Notes: generated from the letters alone by a model not told the origin. Shown: positions 1-7,233, numbered from the stretch's first letter. The stretch: DNA of 9,926 nt from Gemmobacter sp. (GCA_030656535.1 JAUSPL010000259.1:1-9926); one strand, 5' to 3'. Numbers and translations: made by a program.

Positions 1-833
1 GGATGGAATTCGGTGACCGCGATCAGCTGATCATTCCCTACACGTTGGAAGCCAACGACATGCGGTTTGCCACCGCGCCGGGCTACATCACCGGCGAGCA
101 GTTCTTCTCATATCTCAAGGACGCGTTTGACACCTTGTACGCCGAAGGCATGGACGGCGCGCCAAAGATGATGAGCGTTGGCCTGCATTGCCGCCTGATC
201 GGTCGGCCGGGCAAGATTGCCGGGCTGAAACGGTTCCTTGATTATGCCCGCAGCCACGACGGCGTGTGGTTTCCCCGCCGGATCGAGATTGCCGAACACT
301 GGGCGAACACCCATCCGCATCAGCGTCGCGAACGGCCGCACCAGATGGACCGCGCCACCTTTGTCGCGCGCTACGGGTCGGTCTTCGAACATTCGCCCTG
401 GATCGCCGAACGCGCCCACGATCTGGAGCTTGGCCCCGCGCATGACACTGCAACCGGGTTGCACAACGCACTTGCGCGCATGTTCCGCTCGGCCAGCGCC
501 GTGGAACGCCTTGGCGTCTTGCGCGCCCATCCGGACCTTGCGGGCAAGCTGGCGGCAGCAAAACGGCTGACCGCGGATTCGACTGCCGAACAGGCCAGCG
601 CCGCTCTTGACGCGTTGACCGACATGGAGCGCGGGGAGTTCCAGCGGCTCAATACCGACTATGTCGCCAAACACGGGTTCCCCTTCATCATCGCCGTGCG
701 CGACAACACCAAGGCCAGCATCCTTGCCGCCTTCCGCGCCCGCATTGCAAATGACACTGACATCGAATTCACCACCGCCTGCGCGCAGGTGGAACGCATC
801 GCCGAACTGCGTCTGAAGGATCTATTGCCATGA
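1..833 (+). CDS. puuE: Fused allantoinase (PuuE) - OHCU decarboxylase (UraD), 5' end cut by the window
   Basis: The fusion covers two consecutive steps of urate breakdown: 2-oxo-4-hydroxy-4-carboxy-5-ureidoimidazoline (OHCU) to (S)-allantoin by the UraD part, and allantoin to allantoate by the PuuE part. Numbering from the first in-window Met (base 3), residues 1-106 look like the end of a PuuE-type polysaccharide-deacetylase-fold allantoinase, with the MMSVGLHCRLIGRPG stretch at 57-71. Residues 115-276 form a complete UraD domain: RAHPDLAGK with His176, then Ser193 and Glu196. Their spacing (+17 and +20) fits what I recall of the catalytic His67/Ser84/Glu87 of characterised OHCU decarboxylases. 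The FPFIIAVR segment is at 226-233. An internal ATG at 345 has no Shine-Dalgarno, so a true fusion is more likely than two genes. The frame is open to base 1, so the real start lies upstream. The stop overlaps the next start as ATGA (830-833), implying translational coupling. Confidence 0.93.
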   Translation, partial: MEFGDRDQLIIPYTLEANDMRFATAPGYITGEQFFSYLKDAFDTLYAEGMDGAPKMMSVGLHCRLIGRPGKIAGLKRFLDYARSHDGVWFPRRIEIAEHWANTHPHQRRERPHQMDRATFVARYGSVFEHSPWIAERAHDLELGPAHDTATGLHNALARMFRSASAVERLGVLRAHPDLAGKLAAAKRLTADSTAEQASAALDALTDMERGEFQRLNTDYVAKHGFPFIIAVRDNTKASILAAFRARIANDTDIEFTTACAQVERIAELRLKDLLP

Positions 834-1672
834 TCGACTATTACAGCCCCAAAGGTGGCCTGCCGCCCCAGACCCACCTGATGACCGGACGTGCGGTGTT
901 CACCACGGCCTACGCCTTTATCCCGCGCGGCGTGTTTTCCGACATTGTGACCAGCGCGCTGCCGGGCTGGACCAACACCCGCCTTTGGCTGATCGCCCGC
1001 CCGATGTCGGGTTTTTCCGAAACCTTCAGTCAATATGTGATGGAGGTCGGCCCCGGCGGCGGTTCTGACGCGCCTGACCCTGAAACGGGCGCTGAACATG
1101 TGATCTTTGTCACCGAGGGGATGATTTCGCTGTCGATCGGCGAGACGACCTTTGAACTCGACTCTGGTGGCTATGCCTACATCCCGCCGCACACACGCTG
1201 GCGGCTTTGGGCCGAAGGCCACGGGCCCGCCCGCTTCCACTGGGTGCGCAAGCTTTATGAACCCGCCCCCGGCCTGGCCGCGCCGGACGCGTTCGTCACC
1301 AACGACCGTGACCTGACACCTACCGCGATGCCTGACACTCAGGGCCGCTGGGCGACCACGCGCTTTGCGGACCCCGAGGATCTGCGCCATGACATGCATG
1401 TCAACATCGTCACATTTCAGCCCGGCGGCGTGATCCCGTTTGAGGAAACGCATGTGATGGAGCACGGCCTGTACGTTCTGGAAGGCAAGGCGGTCTATAA
1501 ACTGAACACCGACTGGGTCGAAGTAGAGGCGGGCGATTTCATGTGGTTGCGCGCCTACTGTCCGCAGGCCTGCTATGCCGCCGGCCCCGGCCCGTTCAGA
1601 TATCTGCTTTACAAGGATGTGAACCGCCACGCCAGATTGCGCGGACCCGGAGCCTTTGGCCCGGCAAAGTAA
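830..1672 (+). CDS. allE: (S)-ureidoglycine aminohydrolase (bicupin, Mn-dependent)
   Basis: It converts (S)-ureidoglycine to (S)-ureidoglycolate with release of ammonia, between allantoate amidohydrolase and ureidoglycolate lyase. The 280-aa protein is a bicupin: a degenerate N-terminal cupin (about 60-140) and a metal-binding C-terminal cupin (about 190-265). The C-terminal cupin carries ETHVMEH (Glu206, His208, His212), with Gln246 34 residues after the last His. This matches the Glu/His/His/Gln manganese ligand spacing I recall for plant ureidoglycine aminohydrolase. The C-terminal YLLYKDVNRH is also typical of AllE. Length is slightly above the roughly 260 aa of E. coli AllE. The start ATG overlaps the stop of the puuE-uraD fusion by 4 bp. 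The product is almost certainly cytoplasmic, as no signal peptide is visible. Substrate specificity is inferred from the metal-ligand pattern and the pathway neighbours. Confidence 0.94.
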   Translation: MIDYYSPKGGLPPQTHLMTGRAVFTTAYAFIPRGVFSDIVTSALPGWTNTRLWLIARPMSGFSETFSQYVMEVGPGGGSDAPDPETGAEHVIFVTEGMISLSIGETTFELDSGGYAYIPPHTRWRLWAEGHGPARFHWVRKLYEPAPGLAAPDAFVTNDRDLTPTAMPDTQGRWATTRFADPEDLRHDMHVNIVTFQPGGVIPFEETHVMEHGLYVLEGKAVYKLNTDWVEVEAGDFMWLRAYCPQACYAAGPGPFRYLLYKDVNRHARLRGPGAFGPAK

Positions 1673-1689
1673 CCGCGCCGGTTTCACCT

Positions 1690-1731
1690 GCCCCCACGTC
1701 TTTTCAGGGGGCCTCTGGTGTTGACGCCCCC
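1690..1731 (+). other. Pair of mutually exclusive GC hairpins between allE and allA
   Basis: Three short arms lie in the allE-allA gap: GCCCCC at 1690-1695, GGGGGC at 1707-1712 and GCCCCC at 1726-1731. The middle arm can pair perfectly with either flanking arm (loops of 11 and 13 nt), so the two 6-bp stems exclude each other. No clear U-tract follows either stem, so an intrinsic terminator is not supported. The elements could act as an attenuator-like leader or an mRNA-stability element for allA, or could be chance in GC-rich DNA. Only the complementarity is seen directly. Confidence 0.3.
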
Positions 1732-1762
1732 GCTTATCAGTCCCAAGAAAGCTCAAAAGGCC

Positions 1763-2242
1763 ATGACGCGCACAATCACTGCCCAGCCGTTGACCGCCGC
1801 TGCCTTTGCCCCTTTTGGCGATGTGCTGGATGCCAGCGGCACACCCGACAAGATTATCAACGCAGGGCTCTGCGGCCGGTTTCACGATCGCGCGCGGCTT
1901 GACTTCGGTGCGGATGGGCGCGCCGGGGTTTCGGTCTTTCATGCCGAGCCACGCAGCCTGCCGTACACGTTCGATCTGATCGAGCGTCACCCAGAGGGGT
2001 CGCAAGCCTTCCTGCCGATGACACAGCACCCCTTTCTGGTAATCGTCGCTGATGATCCCTCGTCCACGCCGCGCGCCTTTTTGACCAATGGTGCGCAGGG
2101 CATCAACCTGCACTGCGGTGTCTGGCATGGGGTGCTGACGCCCTTGCACGCGCCGGGCCTGTTCGCGGTCGTGGACCGGATCGGTCCGACGCCCAATCTG
2201 CAAGAACACCATTACCCGTCCCCGTGGACGGTTTCCGCCTGA
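1763..2242 (+). CDS. allA: Ureidoglycolate lyase
   Basis: It splits (S)-ureidoglycolate into glyoxylate and urea, the last step of the ureide pathway. From ATG 1763 the protein is 159 aa, very close to the roughly 160 aa of E. coli AllA. Family-typical segments are AFAPFGDVLDA (14-24), FHAEPR (59-64), ERHPEGSQAFLPM (74-86), FLTNGAQGINLHCGVWHG (106-123) and VVDR (136-139). An upstream in-frame GTG at 1718 would add 15 residues (MLTPPLISPKKAQKA) that do not resemble the family N-terminus. The Met of MTRTITAQPL is therefore preferred, although its Shine-Dalgarno (an A/G-rich AAAAGG) is weak and very close to the ATG. The gene follows allE by 90 bp on the same strand and probably shares its transcript. 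The glyoxylate produced links this module to the bhc genes at the right end of the window. Confidence 0.93.
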   Translation: MTRTITAQPLTAAAFAPFGDVLDASGTPDKIINAGLCGRFHDRARLDFGADGRAGVSVFHAEPRSLPYTFDLIERHPEGSQAFLPMTQHPFLVIVADDPSSTPRAFLTNGAQGINLHCGVWHGVLTPLHAPGLFAVVDRIGPTPNLQEHHYPSPWTVSA

Positions 2243-2291
2243 CATATCCCGCATCAAGACGGGAAATCCGGGCCAGTTCGGCGGCGTTCTT

Positions 2292-2302
2292 GGTCGTCGA
2301 CC
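2292..2302. promoter_or_regulatory. Short dyad upstream of the purine permease
   Basis: GGTCG-T-CGACC is a perfect 5-bp inverted repeat around one base, placed 43-53 bp before the permease ATG in the 102-bp allA-permease gap. Such compact dyads can be operators for GntR-type or similar regulators, but no regulator gene is in the window and no convincing -35/-10 pair is visible nearby. The regulatory role is a weak inference. Confidence 0.18.
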
Positions 2303-2327
2303 TGGCTTTGCATTCTCATGGAACGAC

Positions 2328-2336
2328 AGGAGAAGG
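2328..2336 (+). promoter_or_regulatory. Ribosome binding site of the NCS2 permease
   Basis: AGGAGAAGG lies 8 nt before ATG 2345. This strong Shine-Dalgarno decides the start: the in-frame ATG at 2318 lies upstream of it and would translate through it, adding nine hydrophilic residues not expected in the family. Confidence 0.7.
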
Positions 2337-2344
2337 ACCACCCA

Positions 2345-3703
2345 ATGGCAGACATTTCCATCGGCACCCCTGCGCAGATGCGCGACCCCGACTACATGCC
2401 CCCCTTGGCCAAGGCGGTGCCCTTGGGCATTCAGCACGTGCTGGCCATGTTTGTGTCGAACGTCACACCCGCAATCATTGTGTGTGGTGCGGCTGGCATC
2501 GGCTTTGGGTCGGACCAGGGCGCGCTTGGCTTTCCAGACATGACCTACATGATCCAGATGTCGATGCTGTTTGCGGGGATCGCGACGCTGTTTCAGACCA
2601 TCGGGATCGGCCCGGTCGGCGCCCGTCTGCCAATCGTGCAAGGCACGTCCTTTGCCTTTGTGCCGATCATGATTCCCGCCGTTGCGGGCTTGGGCACCGC
2701 GGGGCTTGCCGGGTTGATGACCGGGGTCATGCTGGGCGGTGTGTTTCACTTTTTTCTGGGATTTGTCGTCGGGCGTATCCGGTACGCGCTTCCGCCCCTG
2801 GTCACAGGCTTGATCGTGCTGATGATCGGGTTGGCGCTGGTCAAGGTCGGCATCCAATATGCGGCAGGTGGCGTACCCAAGATGGGCACGCCCGCATTCG
2901 GCAGCCTGGCCATGTGGACACCTGCGTTGGTGGTGGTGCTGGTGACGCTGGCGATAAAGTTCTTTGCGCGCGGGTTTCTTGCTGTGGCCGCAGTGTTGGT
3001 CGGGATCATCGCGGGCTATGTGGTGGCTTGGACCATGGGGCAGGTCAACTTTTCCAGCATTGCGCGGGCAGGTGTGTTTTCGGTGCCGGTTCCCTTCAAG
3101 TGGGGGTTCGAGTTCAACCTGGCCATCGTGCTGGGCATGTGTTTCATGGCCATCGTGTCGGCGATTGAAACCGTCGGCGACTGTTCGGGTATCACCAAAG
3201 GCGGCGCCGGACGCGAGGCGACGGACAAGGAAATCTCCGGCGCGACCTTTGCCGACGGTGCAGGAACCGCCGTGGCAGGGATTTTTGGCGGATTGCCCAA
3301 CACCTCGTTTTCCCAAAACGTCGGGCTGATCGCGATGACCGGGCTGATGAGCCGCCACGTCGTGACCATCGGCGCCGTCTTTCTGATTGTCTGTGGGTTT
3401 ATCCCCAAAATCGGCGCGGCGATCAACACTGTGCCGATCAACGTCTTGGGTGGCGGCGTGATCGTGATGTTCGGGATGGTCTGTGCCTCGGGCGTGAACA
3501 TGTTGTCAGAGGTCAAATGGAACCGCCGCAACATGGTGATCTTTGCCACCGCGCTTTCGGTCAGTCTGGGGCTGCAGCTGGAGCCCTCGGCGCTTCAACA
3601 TGTGGGCCAGACCGCCCAGATCCTGTTGACCTCGGGTCTGTTGCCTGCCGCAGCCATCGCCATCGTGCTGAACCTTGTTCTGCCCGAGGATCTGGCCGAA
3701 TAG
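2345..3703 (+). CDS. NCS2/NAT-family purine permease (xanthine/urate type)
   Basis: An inner-membrane nucleobase symporter of the NAT/NCS2 family; a purine such as urate or xanthine is the likely cargo, judging from the adjacent ureide genes. The 452-aa protein is strongly hydrophobic, with many membrane segments consistent with the family's 14. Family signatures seen are GIQH with His31 in the first segment, GARLPIVQGTSFAF (92-105), ETVGD (Glu275, Asp279), ADG (Asp304) and the NAT motif QNVGLIAMTG (324-333). These positions correspond closely to the functional residues I recall for E. coli XanQ (H31, E272, D276, D304, Q324, N325). The start is fixed by a strong Shine-Dalgarno. It lies 102 bp after allA on the same strand. 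The exact substrate cannot be read from sequence; uracil is less likely given the context. Confidence 0.92.
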   Translation: MADISIGTPAQMRDPDYMPPLAKAVPLGIQHVLAMFVSNVTPAIIVCGAAGIGFGSDQGALGFPDMTYMIQMSMLFAGIATLFQTIGIGPVGARLPIVQGTSFAFVPIMIPAVAGLGTAGLAGLMTGVMLGGVFHFFLGFVVGRIRYALPPLVTGLIVLMIGLALVKVGIQYAAGGVPKMGTPAFGSLAMWTPALVVVLVTLAIKFFARGFLAVAAVLVGIIAGYVVAWTMGQVNFSSIARAGVFSVPVPFKWGFEFNLAIVLGMCFMAIVSAIETVGDCSGITKGGAGREATDKEISGATFADGAGTAVAGIFGGLPNTSFSQNVGLIAMTGLMSRHVVTIGAVFLIVCGFIPKIGAAINTVPINVLGGGVIVMFGMVCASGVNMLSEVKWNRRNMVIFATALSVSLGLQLEPSALQHVGQTAQILLTSGLLPAAAIAIVLNLVLPEDLAE

Positions 3704-3797
3704 GGACCAGTCAGGCAGGCGTGGGGCCTGTTGCACTTGGGTCGGACGTGACCGATAGTCCGCTGACCTTGGTCCACGTACAACCCGAACGGCCCCA

Positions 3798-4511
3798 ATG
3801 ACCCACCAGGCTATCGCCCTTGCCCTGTCGCCCCTGTTGTTGGTCCAGGCCGTTGTCGTGCGACGGCGTGCGCTGATCTTGCCCGAGGCGGGCGGGCCGC
3901 GCCAAGGGCGCAGTGGCCAGGGGCAGACTGTCAGGGTGCTGGTGCTGGGCGATTCTTCGGCTGCCGGGGTCGGGGTGACGGACCAATCCGACGCGCTGTC
4001 AGGCCAGATCGTGAAACGTCTGGCCCTGCATCGTCACATAAGCTGGCAGGTCATCGCCCGCACCGGGGCCACGACCGCGACGACGCTGGCCCGTTTGTAC
4101 GCTGAGCCGCCCGCGGCGATGGATGTTGTCGTGACCGCGCTAGGGGTGAACGATGTAACCAAGGGGGCACCGCTGACCCGGTGGCTGGACCAACAACGCC
4201 GCCTGTGGGATATGTTGATCGCCCGGGGGGCACGCCGTATTCTGGTGTCGGGTCTGCCGCCAATGGGTGCGTTTCCCGTGCTGCCACAGCCGTTGCGATG
4301 GGTGCTGGGAAGACGGGCGGCGATGTTCGACAATGCCTTGCGAAACGCGATCCTCGACTGTCCGCATACCCGACATATCCCGATGGATTTCGCACCGACA
4401 GATCGCACGCTGATGGCGGCGGATGGGTTTCATCCGGGTCCTGACCTGTATGCGCAGTGGGCCGAACGGGTCGCTGGCGCGATCCTTGCCGATACTGCGG
4501 GCGCGACGTGA
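3798..4511 (+). CDS. SGNH/GDSL-family hydrolase with N-terminal membrane anchor
   Basis: A putative serine esterase/lipase-like hydrolase of the SGNH superfamily (237 aa). Block I is LVLGDSSAAGVG with nucleophile Ser53. Block II contributes Gly90 (ARTGATT), block III is GVND (116-119, with Asn118), and block V is DGFHPG with Asp209 and His212 as the rest of the catalytic triad. All four SGNH residues are present. Residues 5-21 (AIALALSPLLLVQAVVV) followed by RRR look like an uncleaved signal anchor, placing the catalytic domain at or outside the inner membrane. The ATG lacks a clear Shine-Dalgarno, but no better start keeps this conserved-looking N-terminus. It lies 94 bp after the permease stop and ends within a tandem repeat shared with the next gene's start. 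The substrate is unknown. Confidence 0.85.
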   Translation: MTHQAIALALSPLLLVQAVVVRRRALILPEAGGPRQGRSGQGQTVRVLVLGDSSAAGVGVTDQSDALSGQIVKRLALHRHISWQVIARTGATTATTLARLYAEPPAAMDVVVTALGVNDVTKGAPLTRWLDQQRRLWDMLIARGARRILVSGLPPMGAFPVLPQPLRWVLGRRAAMFDNALRNAILDCPHTRHIPMDFAPTDRTLMAADGFHPGPDLYAQWAERVAGAILADTAGAT

Positions 4512-4544
4512 TGGGGGCGCGACGTGATGGAGGGCGCGACGTGA
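4499..4544 (+). repeat. Tandem repeat of GGGCGCGACGTGATGG, about 2.8 copies, on a gene junction
   Basis: Two identical adjacent 16-bp copies (4499-4514 and 4515-4530) are followed by one A and a 13-bp third copy (4532-4544). Copy 1 holds the TGA of the GDSL hydrolase gene (4509-4511) and an overlapping ATG (4511). Copy 2 holds an out-of-frame ATG (4527) that encodes only five codons and stops at 4542-4544. Copy 3 holds GTG 4541, which overlaps that stop and is preceded by GGAGG (4529-4533). Because 16 is not a multiple of three, a change in copy number would alter the frame of any start upstream of the array. Confidence 0.85.
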
Positions 4545-5719
4545 CCGGCGCAGATGGCTGGAACGCCGACGCAATCGGCCTGTGGGCACAAAACGCGCGG
4601 CAGCCCGCAATTCAAGCTACGCTCGCCGCGATCAATGCCGCCAGCACCCCAAAGCCGGTGCCGCTTGTCTTGCAATTGGCATACTATCTTTTCTTGACGG
4701 GCGATCCTGCCGCCGCTGCGCGGTTTCTGGCTATGGGGTTGCACGACCACCCTGACCACCCGGAAATCCTGCGAAATCTTGCGGCCTGTCTGTCCCGCAG
4801 CGGGCAGGCGGATCAGGCGATCTTTGCCGCCCGCCGTTATGTCGCGATACGGCCCGATGATGCAAGTGCATGGGATACGCTGGCCGCAAATCTGCACCGA
4901 ACCGGCGATACAAACGGCGCCGTTGCGGCCGGGACCCGGGCCTTGTCGCTTAAGGATCAGGTGGGTCTGCCGCCTGCTGGCTGGTCGCTGCCTGCCGCTG
5001 ACACCACGGGACTTGATGCGCGGCCCGGGCTGCGCAACGTGCTGACCTTTGCGCTGTGGGGGGCTGATCCCAGATATCTGCGGGGCGTTCTGGACAATGC
5101 GCTGGCGGCACCAGAGGTCTATCCAGGATGGCAGATGCGTGTTCACGCCGATGCCAGCGTCCCGGCCGAGCTGTTGTCCGCGCTGACCGGGCTGGGGGTT
5201 CGTGTCATCGCTGAACCCGCCGGACAGCCAATGTCGCAGCGGTTGGCGTGGCGTTTTCGCGCCGCCAATGATCCCGGGGTAAACCGGTTTCTGGTGCGTG
5301 ACGCGGATTCGGTGATTTCACGGCGCGAAGCCGCCGCTGTTGCCGACTGGATGGATTCGGGTCGCTGGTTTCATGTGATGCGCGACTGGTGGACGCATAC
5401 CGATGTCATGCTTGCCGGGATGTGGGGCGGGGTTGCCGGGGTATTGCCGCCTGTCATGCCGCTAGTGGCCGGGTATCGTCCGCCACATCTGGAAACACCC
5501 AACGTCGATCAATGGTTCTTGCGCGACCGGGTCTGGCCGATGGTGCGGCAAAGCTGTCTTGTGCATGACCGCTGCTTTGTCCCCTCTGGGGCGACCGTCT
5601 GGCCTGCGCCATCCCCGACCGGGTCAGACCATGTCGGACAATGTGAATTCACCGCCCGTGGTCCGGCGCAGGCCGCGCGGCTTGCGCGTTGGATCGACCG
5701 CCTGTCCTGCCTTCGTTGA
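4541..5719 (+). CDS. TPR protein with glycosyltransferase-like C-terminal domain
   Basis: A likely two-part protein of 392 aa from GTG 4541 (402 aa from ATG 4511). Residues about 40-140 are alanine-rich helix pairs of tetratricopeptide type, for example LQLAYYLFLTGDPAAAARFL, RNLAACLSRSGQADQAIFAA and WDTLAANLHRTGDTNGAVAA. Residues about 165-390 resemble a putative glycosyltransferase family. They include a DxD-like motif in FLVRDADS (Asp254, Asp256), RREAAAVADWMDSG, then FHVMRDWWTHTDVMLAGMWGG (278-298) and a DQWFLRD segment (323-329). DxD usually binds a metal-nucleotide sugar, but the donor and acceptor are unknown and activity is unproven. The start is uncertain: GTG 4541 has GGAGG with 7-nt spacing, while ATG 4511 overlaps the previous stop but lacks a good Shine-Dalgarno. 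The extra ten residues would be pure translation of the tandem repeat. Confidence 0.8.
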   Translation: MTGADGWNADAIGLWAQNARQPAIQATLAAINAASTPKPVPLVLQLAYYLFLTGDPAAAARFLAMGLHDHPDHPEILRNLAACLSRSGQADQAIFAARRYVAIRPDDASAWDTLAANLHRTGDTNGAVAAGTRALSLKDQVGLPPAGWSLPAADTTGLDARPGLRNVLTFALWGADPRYLRGVLDNALAAPEVYPGWQMRVHADASVPAELLSALTGLGVRVIAEPAGQPMSQRLAWRFRAANDPGVNRFLVRDADSVISRREAAAVADWMDSGRWFHVMRDWWTHTDVMLAGMWGGVAGVLPPVMPLVAGYRPPHLETPNVDQWFLRDRVWPMVRQSCLVHDRCFVPSGATVWPAPSPTGSDHVGQCEFTARGPAQAARLARWIDRLSCLR

Positions 5720-5727
5720 GAGAACCC

Positions 5728-6261
5728 ATGCCGCCAATTCTGCACACCGACCGCCTGATCTTGCGTCCGCATGACGTCGATGACTTTGCTGCGGTGGCGG
5801 CCCTGTGGGCCGAACCAGAGGTCATACGCCACATCTTGCCTGCGCCGGCCACGCCCGAAGAAAGCTGGTCGCGCCTGTTGCGGTACATGGGGCATTGGCA
5901 AGCGGTTGGCTATGGCTACTGGGTGATTGCGGACCGTGACAACGGTGTGTTCCTGGGCGAAGCCGGGCTGGCCAATTACCGTCGATCCATGAACCCGCCT
6001 TTGTCCGGTCCCGAGGCCGGGTGGGTTCTGACAGCGGGGGCGCATGGCAGGGGACTTGCGACCGAGGCCGTCGGCGCGATCTTGACCTGGGCAGACAGAA
6101 GTCTGACCGCGCCCGAAACCTGCTGCATCTTTGACCCGGCGCATGACCGATCCCTCAGGGTCGCGCAAAAGCTGGGCTATGATCGTCCGGCCATGTCCAG
6201 CTACAAGGGCAACCCTACGCTGGTGCTGCGTCGAGGACGTGCGCTACTTTCGTGTCCATAG
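5728..6261 (+). CDS. GNAT-family N-acetyltransferase (RimJ/RimL-like)
   Basis: A 177-aa acetyl-CoA-dependent acetyltransferase. LHTDRLILRP at residues 5-14 is the typical opening of the RimJ/RimL (Acetyltransf_3) branch. GAHGRGLATEA (104-114) is the acetyl-CoA-binding motif A, and SLRVAQKLGYD (142-152) is the usual C-terminal motif. ATG 5728 comes 8 bp after the TPR gene stop with only a weak GAGAG upstream; this start puts the family opening at the N-terminus, whereas the earlier in-frame start (5689) would extend into the preceding gene. It probably shares a transcript with the hydrolase and TPR genes. The acceptor (ribosomal protein alanine, other protein or small molecule) cannot be determined. 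The last 18 bp overlap, tail to tail, the 3' end of the GAPDH-like gene. Confidence 0.88.
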   Translation: MPPILHTDRLILRPHDVDDFAAVAALWAEPEVIRHILPAPATPEESWSRLLRYMGHWQAVGYGYWVIADRDNGVFLGEAGLANYRRSMNPPLSGPEAGWVLTAGAHGRGLATEAVGAILTWADRSLTAPETCCIFDPAHDRSLRVAQKLGYDRPAMSSYKGNPTLVLRRGRALLSCP

Positions 6262-7233
6262 CAGGGCGATGTCCAGCATCCGGCACGAAAACCCCCATTC
6301 GTTGTCATACCAGCCGAACACCCGCACCAGACCACCGCCGGTAACGGCTGTCTGTGGCAAGGCCATCACGATGCTTTCATTGCGCGCCCGCAAGTCAGAA
6401 CTGACCAAGGGCCGATCTGTCCAGCCAATGACCTTGCCTGCCGCCTGCAGCACCGCGTTGACCGAACCCACGGTTGCCGTGCGTGCAGGCATGAACGTCA
6501 GGTCCACGGCTGATACACTGGCGACCGGAACCCGGACTGCCGCGCCCGAAATCCGCCCCGCAAGGTCGGGCAGAACCTGATCCAGCAAACGGCTGGCGGA
6601 TGTCGTTGTCGGCACCATCGACAAGGCCGCTGCCCTGCTGCGTGCCGGGTCGCCGCGCGGGGCGTCCACCGTGGGCTGGCTGCCGGTATAGCAATGGATG
6701 GTGGTCATCCAGCCGGTTTCCACCCCAAACGCCTTATTCAGCACCCGTACCAGCGGCGCCAGCGCGTTGGTCGTACAGGAGGCATTTGATACGACCCGCA
6801 TCTGTGGGGTCAACTGGTCCTCGTTTGCGCCCAGAACGACCGTGAATTCTGCGGCATCCGATGGGCCAGAGATCAGCACGCGGCGCGCACCTGCCGCCAA
6901 TCCGCGCCCCGACACCTCGACCGTATCGGCCCGACCAGTGCATTCCAGTACCACGTCGATATCCGACAGGTCCAGATCCGACAGATCGCCCGCGCGCGTC
7001 AGCCGCATCGGGTGACCGTCTACGATCAACGTGTCCTCGACCAGTTCGACCGTTCCGCGCCACGCCCCGAAGACGCTGTCGTACTCAAACAGATAAGCAC
7101 AGTCCTGCGCGCTTGCGATGTCATTGATCGCGACGATCTGCACGTCCGGCCACCCGCCACGCAGCCAAGCACGCAGCACCGTCCGCCCGATCCGCCCAAA
7201 TCCGTTGATTGCAACTTTTATCGAGCCGGTCAT
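6244..7233 (-). CDS. gap: Type I glyceraldehyde-3-phosphate dehydrogenase, diverged paralogue
   Basis: An NAD-dependent phosphorylating aldehyde dehydrogenase of the GAPDH fold, 329 aa. The Rossmann motif INGFGRIGR is at 9-17. The first-domain acidic residue is Asp38 (AINDI), pointing to NAD rather than NADP. The catalytic pair is Cys153 in SNASCTTN and His180 in TTIHCYTG, 27 residues apart as in classical enzymes. YDNEWGFSCRMLD is at 309-321. It departs from housekeeping GapA in several places: YDSVFGAW where YDSTHGRF-like sequence is usual, PTTTSAS where the phosphate-binding loop normally reads (S/T)TGAA, and NESIVMALPQT near the C-terminus. The substrate may therefore be glyceraldehyde-3-phosphate, erythrose-4-phosphate or another phospho-aldehyde. 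GGAGG at 7240-7244 precedes the ATG by 6 nt. The gene is divergent from the SAF-domain dehydrogenase. Fold certainty is high; exact role is uncertain. Confidence 0.88.
   Translation of the reverse strand: MTGSIKVAINGFGRIGRTVLRAWLRGGWPDVQIVAINDIASAQDCAYLFEYDSVFGAWRGTVELVEDTLIVDGHPMRLTRAGDLSDLDLSDIDVVLECTGRADTVEVSGRGLAAGARRVLISGPSDAAEFTVVLGANEDQLTPQMRVVSNASCTTNALAPLVRVLNKAFGVETGWMTTIHCYTGSQPTVDAPRGDPARSRAAALSMVPTTTSASRLLDQVLPDLAGRISGAAVRVPVASVSAVDLTFMPARTATVGSVNAVLQAAGKVIGWTDRPLVSSDLRARNESIVMALPQTAVTGGGLVRVFGWYDNEWGFSCRMLDIALLWTRK

Noticed and set aside
1721..1750. TTGACG as a -35 promoter box before allA
   Set aside because: No acceptable -10 hexamer at 16-19 bp downstream was found.
1718..1762. 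Upstream GTG start for allA with AGGGGG before it
   Set aside because: The extra 15 residues are not family-like, and the ATG at 1763 gives the standard AllA length. The AGGGGG is also part of the local hairpin arms.
659..3358. Very long open frame on the minus strand (899 codons) antisense to allE, allA and the permease
   Set aside because: Its translation is rich in His, Arg, Gln and Gly with no domain, and it is fully covered by well-recognised plus-strand genes. It is a GC-bias shadow frame.
3712..3762. Hairpins after the permease (CAGGC/GCCTG at 3716-3730; CGGAC/GTCCG at 3743-3762) as a terminator
   Set aside because: Stems are only 5 bp and no T-run follows, which is expected by chance in this GC-rich sequence.
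4457..4540. Longer N-terminus for the TPR protein from 4457
   Set aside because: It would overlap 55 bp of the hydrolase gene, has no good Shine-Dalgarno, and adds Arg/Gly-rich sequence without family features.
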